A stretch of 41,706 nt of DNA, taken from positions 1-41,706 of the forward strand of contig DEUB01000071.1 of NCBI GenBank assembly GCA_002362385.1. The letters run 5' to 3'. The translations under genes and the position numbers were made by a program. Positions 23,722 through 32,425 of the stretch are shown here, in pieces. The notes beneath the pieces are model-generated. The model was not told where the DNA came from and did no database searches. It saw nothing but the letters and a program-made list of their open reading frames with translations. The stretch is from Lachnospiraceae bacterium UBA3273. Its GTDB lineage: Bacteria > Bacillota > Clostridia > Lachnospirales > Lachnospiraceae. The stretch's first letter is position 1, and the number at the start of each line of letters is the position of its first letter.

Positions 23722-25707
23722 TCATTTCTCCCATCCGATTCCGCTATCCAGCATCTTAAGGAACATTTCTTCGGAAATGATCGGCACGCCCAGTTCCTTA
23801 GCTTTTTTATTTTTGCCGGAAGCGGAAGCTAAATCGTTATTGATCAGGTAATCCGTCTTACCCGAAACGCTGCCCGCCACTTTGCCGCCTTTTTTCTCGA
23901 TCAGTTCCTTGACCTCGCTCCGGTTGTTAAAATGCTCCACGCTTCCGGTAATCACAAAGGTCTTGCCGAGGAAAATCTGTTCTCCCTCATCTTCTTCCGT
24001 TTTTGCGATCTTAAGCTCTGATAAAAGCTCCTTTGCAGAGGCCAGCTTCTTTTCATCATCGAAAAAGCTCCGGATCCCTTCCGCTAACACTTCCCCGATA
24101 CCGTCCACTTCGGAAAGCTCCTCCACCGAAGCTGTCTTTAGTTTTTCAAAATCATCATGAAACGCCTTGCAAAGCATTTTGGCATTGGCAAGGCCGATGC
24201 CGTTTATTCCCAGACTGTAAACAAATCTTGCCAGGGTCGTTTCCTTTGCTCTTTCAAGGGATTCACAAAGATTCTGATAGGACTTTTCCCCGAAGCCTTC
24301 CATCCGGGTTATTTCCTCCTTATAACGGTCAAGATGGAAAATGTCCGCAAAATCATGGATAAATCCTTTGGCTATAAACTTTTCCAGAGTTGCTTCCGAC
24401 AAACCGTCTATATTCAATGCATCCCTGCTTACCATCAGGGTAAAAGCCTTGATCTTCTTGGCCTCACAATCCATGTTGGGGCACACAAGGGTTTCCGCAT
24501 CATTTAGCTTGCTGATCTTCGTTTCTCCGCCGCAGACCGGACAATGCTTTGGAATTTCCAGGTTCCCGCTACCCGTTAAATTTTCCGCGATCTGGGGAAT
24601 GATCATATTGGCCTTATATACTTTAATACGGTCTCCGATCCCCAGCTTCAATCCCTTTAAAATGCTTAAATTATGCACGCTTGCCCGAGAAACGGTAGTC
24701 CCTTCCAGTTCCACGGGTTCAAAAATCGCCACAGGATTGATGAGTCCTGTCCGGCTGGGACTCCATTCGATCTCCTTTAAGGTAGTTTCCGCCATTTCAT
24801 CCGCCCATTTAAAGGCGATGGAATCCCTTGGAAACTTTGCCGTCCTTCCCAAAGAGGCCCCGTAAGCCATATCGCAATAGGTCAGCACCAGTCCGTCGGA
24901 AGGCACGTCATAGGTCTTTACCGCCTCTGCAAAGGCTTCCACACCTTCTATGATCGTATCAGGGTCCACCTTTTTATATTCCACCACGTCAAAGCCCTGG
25001 TCTTTTAAAAACAGGAACTGTTTTTCCCTGTCATTGCCAAAATCCGGCTCTTCTCCCTCTTCTCTGGCACTGACCAGGGAAAATGCGAACAGACGGACGT
25101 TTCTTTTTGCCGTTACCTCATTATTCAGCTGTCTGACTGAACCGCTGCAGAGATTTCTGGGATTTTTGTATTTTGCATCCGCATCCGGAATCTTGGCATT
25201 TACCTTTTCAAAGTCCGAATAAGTAATGACCGCTTCTCCCCTTAAAACCAGCCGGCCCTTAAAAGTAATGGAATGGGGAATGTTTTTAAAAACCCTCGCA
25301 TTGTTGGTAATGACCTCCCCGACCTCTCCGTTGCCTCTTGTAACCGCTTTTTCAAGCCTCCCGCCATCATAAGTCAGAACAATGGTAAGACCGTCTAACT
25401 TCCAGGATAAAAGACCCTCTTTTCCGTTCAGCCACTCTTTAAGCTCTTCCCGGCTCTTGGTCTTTGCCAGTGAAAGCATAGGGCTTTCATGACGCTCCTT
25501 TGGCAGCTCGTCAACGGCTTCATAGCCCACTGTGACCGTAGGGCTTTCGGAAAGGGTCATTCCCGTTTCCTCTTCCAGGCTGACCAGCTCGTCATACAGC
25601 CTGTCATATTCAAAGTTGCTCATAATCTCCATGTCTTTGGCGTAATAGGCCTCTGAAGCCTCATTTAATCTTTCGATCAATTCCTTCATTCTCTGGACCT
25701 TATTCAT
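23722..25707 (-). CDS. ligA: NAD-dependent DNA ligase
   Basis: The 661-residue ligase seals nicks in DNA during replication and repair using NAD. The N-terminal Ia helix region has YYAKDMEIMSNFEYDRLYDEL. The adenylated Lys103 lies in SWKLDGLT, a variant of the usual KxDG. Four cysteines (CPVCGG and CPNMDC, about 390-415) form the zinc finger. Helix-hairpin-helix repeats (DGIGEVLAEGIRSFF) follow, and residues about 590-661 are a BRCT domain with GKTFVITGSVEHF. It overlaps the rluF stop by eight bases, with an AGGGAG ribosome site inside rluF. Confidence 0.95.
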   Translation of the reverse strand: MNKVQRMKELIERLNEASEAYYAKDMEIMSNFEYDRLYDELVSLEEETGMTLSESPTVTVGYEAVDELPKERHESPMLSLAKTKSREELKEWLNGKEGLLSWKLDGLTIVLTYDGGRLEKAVTRGNGEVGEVITNNARVFKNIPHSITFKGRLVLRGEAVITYSDFEKVNAKIPDADAKYKNPRNLCSGSVRQLNNEVTAKRNVRLFAFSLVSAREEGEEPDFGNDREKQFLFLKDQGFDVVEYKKVDPDTIIEGVEAFAEAVKTYDVPSDGLVLTYCDMAYGASLGRTAKFPRDSIAFKWADEMAETTLKEIEWSPSRTGLINPVAIFEPVELEGTTVSRASVHNLSILKGLKLGIGDRIKVYKANMIIPQIAENLTGSGNLEIPKHCPVCGGETKISKLNDAETLVCPNMDCEAKKIKAFTLMVSRDALNIDGLSEATLEKFIAKGFIHDFADIFHLDRYKEEITRMEGFGEKSYQNLCESLERAKETTLARFVYSLGINGIGLANAKMLCKAFHDDFEKLKTASVEELSEVDGIGEVLAEGIRSFFDDEKKLASAKELLSELKIAKTEEDEGEQIFLGKTFVITGSVEHFNNRSEVKELIEKKGGKVAGSVSGKTDYLINNDLASASGKNKKAKELGVPIISEEMFLKMLDSGIGWEK

Positions 25708-26458
25708 AAGCTTCTCCCTTCGAGCCGGCGATCCTGTAAAGCTCCTTTAATTCATTGCCCTTTAATACCCGATACTCTCCCGGCCTTAACTGTCCCAATT
25801 CGATATTGGCTACCCGGATTCTCTTTAAAGAATGGACTTGATAATCAAGCTCCCGGCACATCCTCCGAATCTGGCGGTTGAGCCCCTGGGTCAGTACGAT
25901 ATGGAATGTAAATTTCCCCGTCTGCTCCACCTTACAGGGTCTTGTCCTTTTATCCAGTTCCGTAAGATAGACGCCCTTTGACATAGCGTCTAAAAATTCC
26001 GGTGTAATTTCTTTTTTTACTTTTACCACATATTCTTTTTCATGACGGTTGGCCCCCCGCATCAGGGCGTCAATGAGCTTTCCGTCGTTAGTCAGCAGCA
26101 ATAACCCCTCAGAGTCCTTGTCAAGCCTCCCCGCATATGTGACCCTTACCGGAAAATGAAGTTCATCCGATAAAAGCCTGTCCGCATGCTTATCCCGTTC
26201 CGAACAGATCACTCCCAAAGGCTTGTAATAAGCAAGTACCGCCGTATCCTGTCTGCCGCCTATGAGCCTGCCCTGGACGCACACCTTATCCCCGGGCACG
26301 ACCTTTGTTCCCGGACTTGCGATCTTGTCGTTGATGCTGACCTGCCCGGTTTCGATCAGTTTATCCGCATCCCTTCTGGAACAGATCCCCGCCTGTGCCA
26401 GATATTTGTTTAACCGGATCTCTTCCGCTGTTTCCTTAAATTGTTTCTTATCGTTCAT
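25700..26458 (-). CDS. rluF: RluF/RsuA-family rRNA pseudouridine synthase
   Basis: The 252-residue enzyme converts uridine to pseudouridine in rRNA. An S4 RNA-binding domain (residues about 15-60: RLNKYLAQAGICSRRDADKLIETG) is followed by the catalytic domain with GRLDKDSEGLLLLTND (Asp113 is the nucleophile) and GLNRQIRRMC. The sequence is closest to the RluF/RsuA/RluB branch, and RluF is my best guess; its target would be 23S rRNA U2604, which sequence alone cannot prove. It is the upstream partner of ligA with eight bases of overlap. The ribosome site is weak. Confidence 0.85.
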   Translation of the reverse strand: MNDKKQFKETAEEIRLNKYLAQAGICSRRDADKLIETGQVSINDKIASPGTKVVPGDKVCVQGRLIGGRQDTAVLAYYKPLGVICSERDKHADRLLSDELHFPVRVTYAGRLDKDSEGLLLLTNDGKLIDALMRGANRHEKEYVVKVKKEITPEFLDAMSKGVYLTELDKRTRPCKVEQTGKFTFHIVLTQGLNRQIRRMCRELDYQVHSLKRIRVANIELGQLRPGEYRVLKGNELKELYRIAGSKGEAYE

Positions 26459-26535
26459 TTTAATATTTCCATTCCCTATTTTTATTGTTTTCTTTTCTTT
26501 TTATTTTATTAACTTTCTTTTTGAAAAAACATTCC

Positions 26536-26745
26536 TTATAAATGGTCATCAAAATATTTTTTCAGATGTTTCCTGATATCCTGTGATGTAACAGGGACCT
26601 CCGTATCTATAAAGGGATATTCCAAATGTAAATTTTTATCCTCAGATATAATATGCACTTTATGACCATGGTCGTTTACTCTTACATACCAATAGTAATC
26701 TGTACCCTCATATTCTATTTTGCGTTTGTTTTTCCCTGATACCAT
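26536..26745 (-). CDS. Small hypothetical protein
   Basis: A 69-residue soluble protein that I do not recognise. It opens with a basic segment, has several aromatic residues (YEGTDYYWYVRVNDHG), which look like beta strands, and an amphipathic helix at the end (DIRKHLKKYFDDHL). No membrane segment or signal. The gene stands alone upstream of rluF on the same strand, with about 77 bases between. Confidence that it is real comes from amino-acid composition and codon pattern; a spurious frame cannot be ruled out. Confidence 0.6.
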   Translation of the reverse strand: MVSGKNKRKIEYEGTDYYWYVRVNDHGHKVHIISEDKNLHLEYPFIDTEVPVTSQDIRKHLKKYFDDHL

Positions 26746-26829
26746 ATTCGCCTCAAAAATAAACCGTTCTTTTTAGAAATGTTTTCCTATACCTTGTCTT
26801 TTATAACCTATTTTATATCATACTTTACT

Positions 26830-26858
26830 TTGAAAATTATTTCCAGCATAAATAATAT
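26830..26858 (+). promoter_or_regulatory. Possible promoter of the DUF378 gene
   Basis: TTGAAA (26830-26835), 17-base spacer and TAATAT (26853-26858), about 50 bases upstream of the DUF378 start codon. Confidence 0.55.
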
Positions 26859-26911
26859 CAATATCAGTCATAGTATACATGTAGGCATCTTTTTTGAAAG
26901 GAGGCATTTTT

Positions 26912-27121
26912 ATGAGAAACAAAACTTTTGACTGCATCGTTCTGACGTTAGTCATCATCGGTGCCATAAACTGGGGGCTGGTTGGTTTCTTTAATTTCAA
27001 CCTTGTATCAATGATCTTCGGCGGTATTCCCTGGATTACCCGTATCATTTACGCCCTTGTAGGTCTTGGAGGTCTGTATCTGATCAGCTTTTATACAAAC
27101 CTCGGCGGCAGCGAAGCCTGA
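26912..27121 (+). CDS. DUF378 small membrane protein
   Basis: A 69-residue protein with two membrane helices. The sequence LVIIGAINWGLVGFFNFNLV (about residues 10-29) is the DUF378 hallmark, followed by WITRIIYALVGLGGLYLI. The family is common in Firmicutes and has no known function. An AAAGGAGG site at 26897-26904 fits the ATG at 26912 and rules out the in-frame upstream start at 26894. It is followed by a terminator, so it is probably monocistronic. Confidence 0.88.
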   Translation: MRNKTFDCIVLTLVIIGAINWGLVGFFNFNLVSMIFGGIPWITRIIYALVGLGGLYLISFYTNLGGSEA

Positions 27122-27154
27122 CCCTTTTAAAATTTCATAGAGCTTACCGGTAAT

Positions 27155-27197
27155 GAAAGCGGATAACAGAGCCTGGCGCCTGCTGTCCGCTTTTTTG
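27155..27197 (+). terminator. Terminator of the DUF378 gene
   Basis: AAAGCGGATAACAG pairs with CTGTCCGCTTT across a loop around GCCTGGCGCC, followed by TTTTTT. Confidence 0.85.
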
Positions 27198-27277
27198 CTT
27201 CATCAATTTTTTGCTGATTTATCCGTCATTTTTATACCGATATTTTTTCTAAATTCGGGTTTATTTGTGAAAATTCA

Positions 27278-27306
27278 TTGACAAATCCCCGCGGATTTTG
27301 TATGAT
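27278..27306 (+). promoter_or_regulatory. Sigma-A promoter of the aldolase-family gene
   Basis: A perfect TTGACA (27278-27283), 17-base spacer and TATGAT (27301-27306). A six-pair hairpin CGCTTT/AAAGCG (27312-27331) follows in the leader. Confidence 0.75.
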
Positions 27307-27382
27307 AAAGTCGCTTTAGCAGTTTAAAGCGTGATATTGCTTTCCTGTTATGGAAATCCTATAATTGATGGAGGAAAAGATT

Positions 27383-28369
27383 ATGAATACTGCAAGCTGC
27401 AGCGAAAGGACATTAATGGATTACTGCCCTGATATTAAAATCGTAGACTGTACCATGAGAGATGGCGGTCTTGTCAATAATTTTGCTTTTACCGACGAGT
27501 TTGTAAAAGATCTGTACCGGGCCAACATTAAGGCCGGCGTAGATTATATGGAATTCGGTTACAAAGCGTCCAAAGAGCTTTTCAGTCCGGAAGAATTCGG
27601 CAAATGGAAATTCTGCAATGAAGAGGACATTCGCGCCATCGTAGGAGAAAATGATTCTCCTTTAAAGATTTCCGTTATGGCCGACGTAGGCCGCTGTGAC
27701 TATCAAAAGGATATTATTTCCAAAAAGGACAGCGTCATTGATCTGGTCCGCGTGGCAACTTATATCCATCAGATTCCGGCCGCTGTCAAAATGATCGAGG
27801 ACTTCAAAAATAAAGGATACGAAGTGACCGTCAATATTATGGCAGTTTCCAAGGTTAACTCCGACGACCTGGATGCCGGTCTTAAGCTTCTTGCCAAAAG
27901 CCCTGTGGACGTTATTTATCTCGTGGACAGTTTCGGATCCTTCTATCCCGAACAGATCACCAAATTATCGGAAAAGTATTTAGATATTGCTAACGCATCC
28001 GGCAAAATCGTGGGGATCCATGCCCACAACAACCAGCAGTTAGCTTTTGCCAATACCATCGAAGCCTGCCGCGTAGGCGTCAGCCTTTTGGACGCCACCG
28101 TAAGCGGTATGGGACGGGGTGCAGGAAACTGCTATTCCGAATCCCTGTTGAGCTTTTTGAAAAACCCCAAATACGATGTGACGCCTATCATCCGTTTTGT
28201 GGAAAAGCATATGTTAAAATTGAAAGCCGAAGGCACCGTCTGGGGCTATGATATCCCCTACTTAATGACAGGTATTTTAAACTGCCATCCTTCCGCCGCC
28301 ATTAAGTTCATTAAAGAAAACCGGACGGATTACTGTAATTTCTTCCAGGAGCTGATGGATGTGGAGTAG
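27383..28369 (+). CDS. Aldolase catalytic domain-containing protein (DRE-TIM metallolyase family)
   Basis: The 328-residue protein belongs to the HMGL/DRE-TIM family, which includes 4-hydroxy-2-oxovalerate aldolase and isopropylmalate synthase. The metal and catalytic motif is VDCTMRDGG (residues 21-29), with later GIHAHNNQQLAFANT supplying the metal-binding histidines and GMGRGAGNCYSE near residue 245. It probably performs a divalent-metal-dependent aldol cleavage or condensation; the substrate is unknown. A GGAGG lies nine bases before the ATG at 27383, so the TTG/ATG positions at 27365-27368 are rejected. It is not in an operon with typical partner enzymes. Confidence 0.85.
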   Translation: MNTASCSERTLMDYCPDIKIVDCTMRDGGLVNNFAFTDEFVKDLYRANIKAGVDYMEFGYKASKELFSPEEFGKWKFCNEEDIRAIVGENDSPLKISVMADVGRCDYQKDIISKKDSVIDLVRVATYIHQIPAAVKMIEDFKNKGYEVTVNIMAVSKVNSDDLDAGLKLLAKSPVDVIYLVDSFGSFYPEQITKLSEKYLDIANASGKIVGIHAHNNQQLAFANTIEACRVGVSLLDATVSGMGRGAGNCYSESLLSFLKNPKYDVTPIIRFVEKHMLKLKAEGTVWGYDIPYLMTGILNCHPSAAIKFIKENRTDYCNFFQELMDVE

Positions 28370-28377
28370 GGATTACC

Positions 28378-29181
28378 TTAGAATATCATAAAAAATTCCA
28401 GAACTTTTTCCGGGAATGTACTATTTCCCAGCCTCATAACGCCCCAGGAATCTGTGCTTTTTGCAAAAGCCTTCAGATTTCCTCCGGGCGTTATTCTATC
28501 GCTGTTCTGATTGTACTTCCGCATTTCATCATCCGCACAGGCAATCAGCAATCGTGCAGCATGGTCGCAGTTATGGGTATAAATCCGGTAAAGAGGCAGG
28601 GCATCATTTGCACCCATCTGTTCTAACTGTCTTTCATACTCCGCTTTCAGTCTCTCATCCTTTGCAGAGGCATATTGCACATAAAGCTCTTCGTATTCCC
28701 TTCCGGTTTCAATATAAATTTCCGTTCCTTCCAGTATGGCTTTATACTCTTCTTCTGTAATATTTCGGTATAATGCCACATCGTAATTATCCTGTAATTG
28801 GTCGCCTTCCAAGCGTAAATTCCCGGTGTTAAGAAAATCCAGCAGCTCTCCTTTGTCCATATGACCCACGCTCATTTTCCCTACACCGGCTTTTCCTAAA
28901 AGCGCCTCTTTCAAACCCCTCTGCATACCGTTAAAGCTGAATACCATTCCACAGCCTTCTCCGTCTTCCAGAACCAGGATACTGTGTCCCAATCCCTTCA
29001 TTCCGTCGGCATTCAATATATAATACAGTTTATGGTTTCCCTGTGTTCCTTGTTCCTCACGCTCCTTCAGTCTCAAGGAAAAACACAGCATAAAATAACA
29101 TATGATAACAGCCAGTATCATACATCCGGCAATCCTGTACCACCTATGTCTTTTGCTGTGTCTTTTACAATCTTTTTTCAC
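28378..29181 (-). CDS. Membrane-anchored protein with His...Asn-Cys motif, possible permuted papain-like enzyme
   Basis: The product has 267 residues from a GTG start. It begins with a very basic N-terminus, a membrane segment at about 16-37, then an extracytoplasmic domain. A histidine in GLGHSILVLED and a later cysteine in YTHNCDHAARLL are arranged His-first, Cys-last, as in circularly permuted NlpC/P60-like hydrolases (LRAT or DUF4105 type). This is motif-level inference, and I do not recognise a named family. The GTG at 29181 has a GGAG site inside the nth gene; an in-frame ATG at 29217 is an alternative. It overlaps nth by 17 bases and converges with the aldolase gene. Confidence 0.6.
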   Translation of the reverse strand: MKKDCKRHSKRHRWYRIAGCMILAVIICYFMLCFSLRLKEREEQGTQGNHKLYYILNADGMKGLGHSILVLEDGEGCGMVFSFNGMQRGLKEALLGKAGVGKMSVGHMDKGELLDFLNTGNLRLEGDQLQDNYDVALYRNITEEEYKAILEGTEIYIETGREYEELYVQYASAKDERLKAEYERQLEQMGANDALPLYRIYTHNCDHAARLLIACADDEMRKYNQNSDRITPGGNLKAFAKSTDSWGVMRLGNSTFPEKVLEFFMIF

Positions 29182-29788
29182 ACCATTTCTCCAGCACACA
29201 TTTTTCGCAGTGTGCACATCTTGCGCTGCAGATGCTTCTGCCGTGGTAAATTAACTGAAAATTGATCCGGTTCCAGTGTTCTTTGGGAAGTACCTTCATT
29301 AACTCCTGTTCTACCTGGACCGGATTTTTTCCGTCTGCCCAGCCTAATCTTTTGGAAATGCGGAAAACATGGGTGTCCACGGTTACGCCGGGAATGCCGT
29401 AAGCATCCGCTAAAAATAAAGTGGCTGTTTTCCTTCCCACGCCGGGCAGTTCTACAAGCTGTTCTATGGTAACAGGCACTTTCCCGCCATGTTCTTTTAT
29501 CAGCTTTTCACAGCAGTTTTTCATATTTTTGGCTTTCATCTTGTATAGGCCGATGCTTTTAATTGCCGTTTCGATTTCTTCAACGGGTGCGCCTGCTATT
29601 GCCTCAAGGGTTGGGAATTTTTCCCATAGGGACGGCAGTGTCTCATCTACTTGTTTGTCGGTGCTCTGGGCGCTTAGCATAATGGCGGTTAAGAGCTGCC
29701 AGTCATGGGTGTGGAGGAAACCTTCTTTGGTTGTGCCGTATTCCTCATCCAGTGTTTTTAGTATGGCATTTGTCTTTTGTCTGGTCAT
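29165..29788 (-). CDS. nth: Endonuclease III
   Basis: A 207-residue DNA glycosylase/AP lyase for oxidised pyrimidines in base-excision repair. The helix-hairpin-helix is LPGVGRKTA with catalytic Lys120; Asp138 lies in VTVDTHVFRISKRLGW. The [4Fe-4S] cluster ligands are Cys187-x6-Cys194-x2-Cys197-x5-Cys203; Cys191 is an extra residue. Length and motifs are typical of the family. It sits 31 bases behind the membrane protein gene downstream of trpA, so it may be read through from the trp operon at low level. Confidence 0.95.
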   Translation of the reverse strand: MTRQKTNAILKTLDEEYGTTKEGFLHTHDWQLLTAIMLSAQSTDKQVDETLPSLWEKFPTLEAIAGAPVEEIETAIKSIGLYKMKAKNMKNCCEKLIKEHGGKVPVTIEQLVELPGVGRKTATLFLADAYGIPGVTVDTHVFRISKRLGWADGKNPVQVEQELMKVLPKEHWNRINFQLIYHGRSICSARCAHCEKCVLEKWCEKRL

Positions 29789-29819
29789 ATGGGGTACCTC
29801 GATTTTATGTATGGTTTCA

Positions 29820-30464
29820 TTATATTATAGAATACTCAATCATTAGGTTGTAGGAAACAAATAAAAACAATATTCCCAACACAATAAGAAAAATCCATTC
29901 TTTGGTTATCATGCGGCTTACACAAAGACAGTTGGGATTTTTCGGGTTTATGTAAATGGGATAGCTTTCTCCTATTTGGAAACGCTTGTTTAATTTTCTT
30001 TTGGAAAAACATTCCCCACTGGTGTTTAAGTAGTGTTCTCCGTTATAAGTAAAGGAAAACTCAGGAGTATATGTGGTATGGCCTCTTACGGTATTGGCCT
30101 GTGCGCCGTTATAACGGGCCGATATTCGATGGCTGCATTGAAATTTTCTGATGATTCCCATGTAAATTCCCAAGATGAAACAGGTAAATCCCACGCCTGT
30201 CACAAGTAATATTACGTCATAGTCTTTGAAATCTTTGTTCAGTTTTCCTGCAATAGAAAGTCCGGTCATTCCTATGCCCCACAAAAAGCAGTAAACTGCC
30301 ATAACGATGGCTGCTCCCTTTATTTTTACATCGCCTTTTATAATGCATAAAAGGAACAGAAAACCAAGGGTAACGATCATAATACCTAACATTATGAAAT
30401 CCTTTATGATACATGCTATTATGATTTCGATTAGGAAGATCAGCAATCCTATTGCAATATACAT
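29820..30464 (-). CDS. Membrane protein with DUF3592-like domain
   Basis: The 214-residue protein has several N-terminal membrane segments (about residues 3-40, 50-70 and 83-108). A soluble region follows with ANTVRGHTTYTPEFSFTYNGEHY and IYINPKNPNCLCVSR, which resembles the beta-rich DUF3592 fold, and a last membrane helix near the C-terminus. I am unsure of the family name. Its ATG lies four bases behind the trpA stop codon, so it is part of the trp transcript or at least coupled to it. A link to tryptophan uptake or biosynthesis cannot be concluded. Confidence 0.65.
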   Translation of the reverse strand: MYIAIGLLIFLIEIIIACIIKDFIMLGIMIVTLGFLFLLCIIKGDVKIKGAAIVMAVYCFLWGIGMTGLSIAGKLNKDFKDYDVILLVTGVGFTCFILGIYMGIIRKFQCSHRISARYNGAQANTVRGHTTYTPEFSFTYNGEHYLNTSGECFSKRKLNKRFQIGESYPIYINPKNPNCLCVSRMITKEWIFLIVLGILFLFVSYNLMIEYSII

Positions 30465-30468
30465 TATT

Positions 30469-31248
30469 TTAATCCGCCTTTCTTACCGCCGCCTTCATGG
30501 ATCTCACATATTCTCCCACATATTCCGGCGCATCCTTGCCGTATTTTGCAACCAGCTTGACAATGGCGCTGCCTACGATGGCCCCGTCGGAAAGGGCAGC
30601 CATTTTTTCCGCCTGCTTTGGTGTGGCGATGCCAAAGCCGATAGCGCAGGGAATGTCATTGACTTCTTTTACCAGTTTAACCATGGAACCGATATCCGTT
30701 TTAATCTCACTTCTCACGCCTGTAACGCCCATGGAGGATACGCAGTATACAAAACCTTTGGCTTCTTTGGCGATCATTTTAATGCGGTCATGGGAAGTAG
30801 GCGCGATCATGGAAATTAAATCCACGTCGTACTCTTCACAAACATCGGCTAACTCCGCTTTTTCCTCAAAAGGAATATCCGGGACGATCAAACCGTCAAT
30901 GCCGCATTCCGTGCAGCGTTTCATAAATTTGTCCTTACCGTATTTTACCACAGCATTGGCATAAGTTAAATATACAATGGGAACCTTAACTTTTTTTCTC
31001 GCTTTTTTTACCGTATCAAACAATTTATCCGTAGTGCAGCCTGCTAAGAGCGCCCGTTCGTTCGCCTCCTGGATAACAGCCCCTTCTGCAATGGGGTCTG
31101 AGAAGGGAATACCGATTTCAATCAGGTCCGCTCCCGCCTCTTCCATGCTGTACAAAATCTGTTCCGTGGTTTTAAGGTCCGGGTCTCCTCCCGTTACAAA
31201 GGCAATAAATGCTTTTCCGTTTTCAAATGCTTTTCTTATGTTACTCAT
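30469..31248 (-). CDS. trpA: Tryptophan synthase alpha subunit
   Basis: The 259-residue TIM barrel cleaves indole-3-glycerol phosphate to indole. Glu44 in DLIEIGIPFSDP corresponds to catalytic Glu49 of the Salmonella enzyme. The second catalytic position, normally Asp60 in the ADG motif, is Glu55 here (IAEGAVIQ). The phosphate-binding loops GFGIATPKQ and GAIVGSAIV are intact. The start overlaps the trpB stop by eight bases, as expected for the two subunits. It is the last classical trp gene in the operon. Confidence 0.96.
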   Translation of the reverse strand: MSNIRKAFENGKAFIAFVTGGDPDLKTTEQILYSMEEAGADLIEIGIPFSDPIAEGAVIQEANERALLAGCTTDKLFDTVKKARKKVKVPIVYLTYANAVVKYGKDKFMKRCTECGIDGLIVPDIPFEEKAELADVCEEYDVDLISMIAPTSHDRIKMIAKEAKGFVYCVSSMGVTGVRSEIKTDIGSMVKLVKEVNDIPCAIGFGIATPKQAEKMAALSDGAIVGSAIVKLVAKYGKDAPEYVGEYVRSMKAAVRKAD

Positions 31249-32425
31249 ATAACTCTACCCCCCGATATCTGGCAATGGCTGCCACATCTTTATCTCCTCT
31301 TCCGGAAATCGTACATACGATGATTTTATCCTGATCCATTGTTTTTGCAATCTTCATCACATGGGCAACGGCATGGGAACTTTCAATGGCCGGGATAATA
31401 CCCTCCATGCGGGAAAGATATTCAAAAGCCTGCACCGCTTCCTCATCTGTAACCGGCACATACTGCGCCCTTTTCGTCTCATGGAGCATGGCGTGCTCCG
31501 GTCCGATGCCGGGATAATCAAGCCCTGCGGAAATGGAATAAACAGGCGCGATCTGTCCGTATTCATTCTGGCAGAATAAGGACTTCATGCCGTGGAAAAT
31601 ACCTTCGCTTCCGTTTGCAATGGTTGCGGCATTTTTAGGATTGTCCACACCCAACCCTGCTGCCTCACAGCCGATCAATGCCACTTCTTTATTTTCTATA
31701 AATTCATAAAAGCTTCCCATGGCATTGCTGCCGCCGCCTACGCAGGCAACCACCGCATCGGGCAGCCTTCCTTCCCGTTCCAAAAGCTGCTCCTTGATCT
31801 CCTTGCCGATAACGCTCTGGAAATCCCTGACGATGGTAGGGAAGGGATGGGGTCCCATAACGGAACCGAGGACATATAAAGTATCGTCCACTCTGTTCGT
31901 CCACTCTCTCATTGTCTCATTTACCGCATCCTTTAAGGTCTGGGTGCCGCTTTCCACGGGATGTACCTTTGCCCCTAAAAGCTCCATGCGGAATACATTT
32001 AAGGCCTGGCGGATCGTATCTTCCTTTCCCATAAAGATCTCACATTCCATATCCATAAGGGCTGCCGCCGTCGCCGTTGCCACTCCGTGCTGTCCCGCGC
32101 CGGTTTCTGCAATGACCCTGGTCTTTCCCATTTTCTTCGCCAAAAGCACCTGCCCTAAAACATTGTTGATCTTATGGGAGCCGGTGTGGTTTAGATCCTC
32201 ACGCTTTAAATAAATCTTAGCGCCTCCCAGGTCCTTTGTCATTTTTTCCGCATAGTATAACAGCGAAGGTCTTCCCGCATAGTTTCTGTTTAAATCATCC
32301 AGTTCCTTTATAAATGCAGGATCGTTTTTATAATGCTCATAAGCCTCCTCTAACTCATATATGGCATTCATTAATGTTTCCGGCACGTACTGTCCTCCGT
32401 ATGCGCCAAATCTCCCTTTACTCAT
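31241..32425 (-). CDS. trpB: Tryptophan synthase beta subunit
   Basis: The 394-residue PLP enzyme joins indole and serine to tryptophan. Lys85 in NHTGSHKINN binds PLP; Glu107 in AETGAGQHG is the catalytic acid; the phosphate of PLP is held by CVGGGSNA. The length is typical of TrpB1, the form that works with TrpA. The ATG overlaps the trpF stop in an ATGA junction. Sequence motifs give no sign of inactivation. Confidence 0.97.
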   Translation of the reverse strand: MSKGRFGAYGGQYVPETLMNAIYELEEAYEHYKNDPAFIKELDDLNRNYAGRPSLLYYAEKMTKDLGGAKIYLKREDLNHTGSHKINNVLGQVLLAKKMGKTRVIAETGAGQHGVATATAAALMDMECEIFMGKEDTIRQALNVFRMELLGAKVHPVESGTQTLKDAVNETMREWTNRVDDTLYVLGSVMGPHPFPTIVRDFQSVIGKEIKEQLLEREGRLPDAVVACVGGGSNAMGSFYEFIENKEVALIGCEAAGLGVDNPKNAATIANGSEGIFHGMKSLFCQNEYGQIAPVYSISAGLDYPGIGPEHAMLHETKRAQYVPVTDEEAVQAFEYLSRMEGIIPAIESSHAVAHVMKIAKTMDQDKIIVCTISGRGDKDVAAIARYRGVELYE

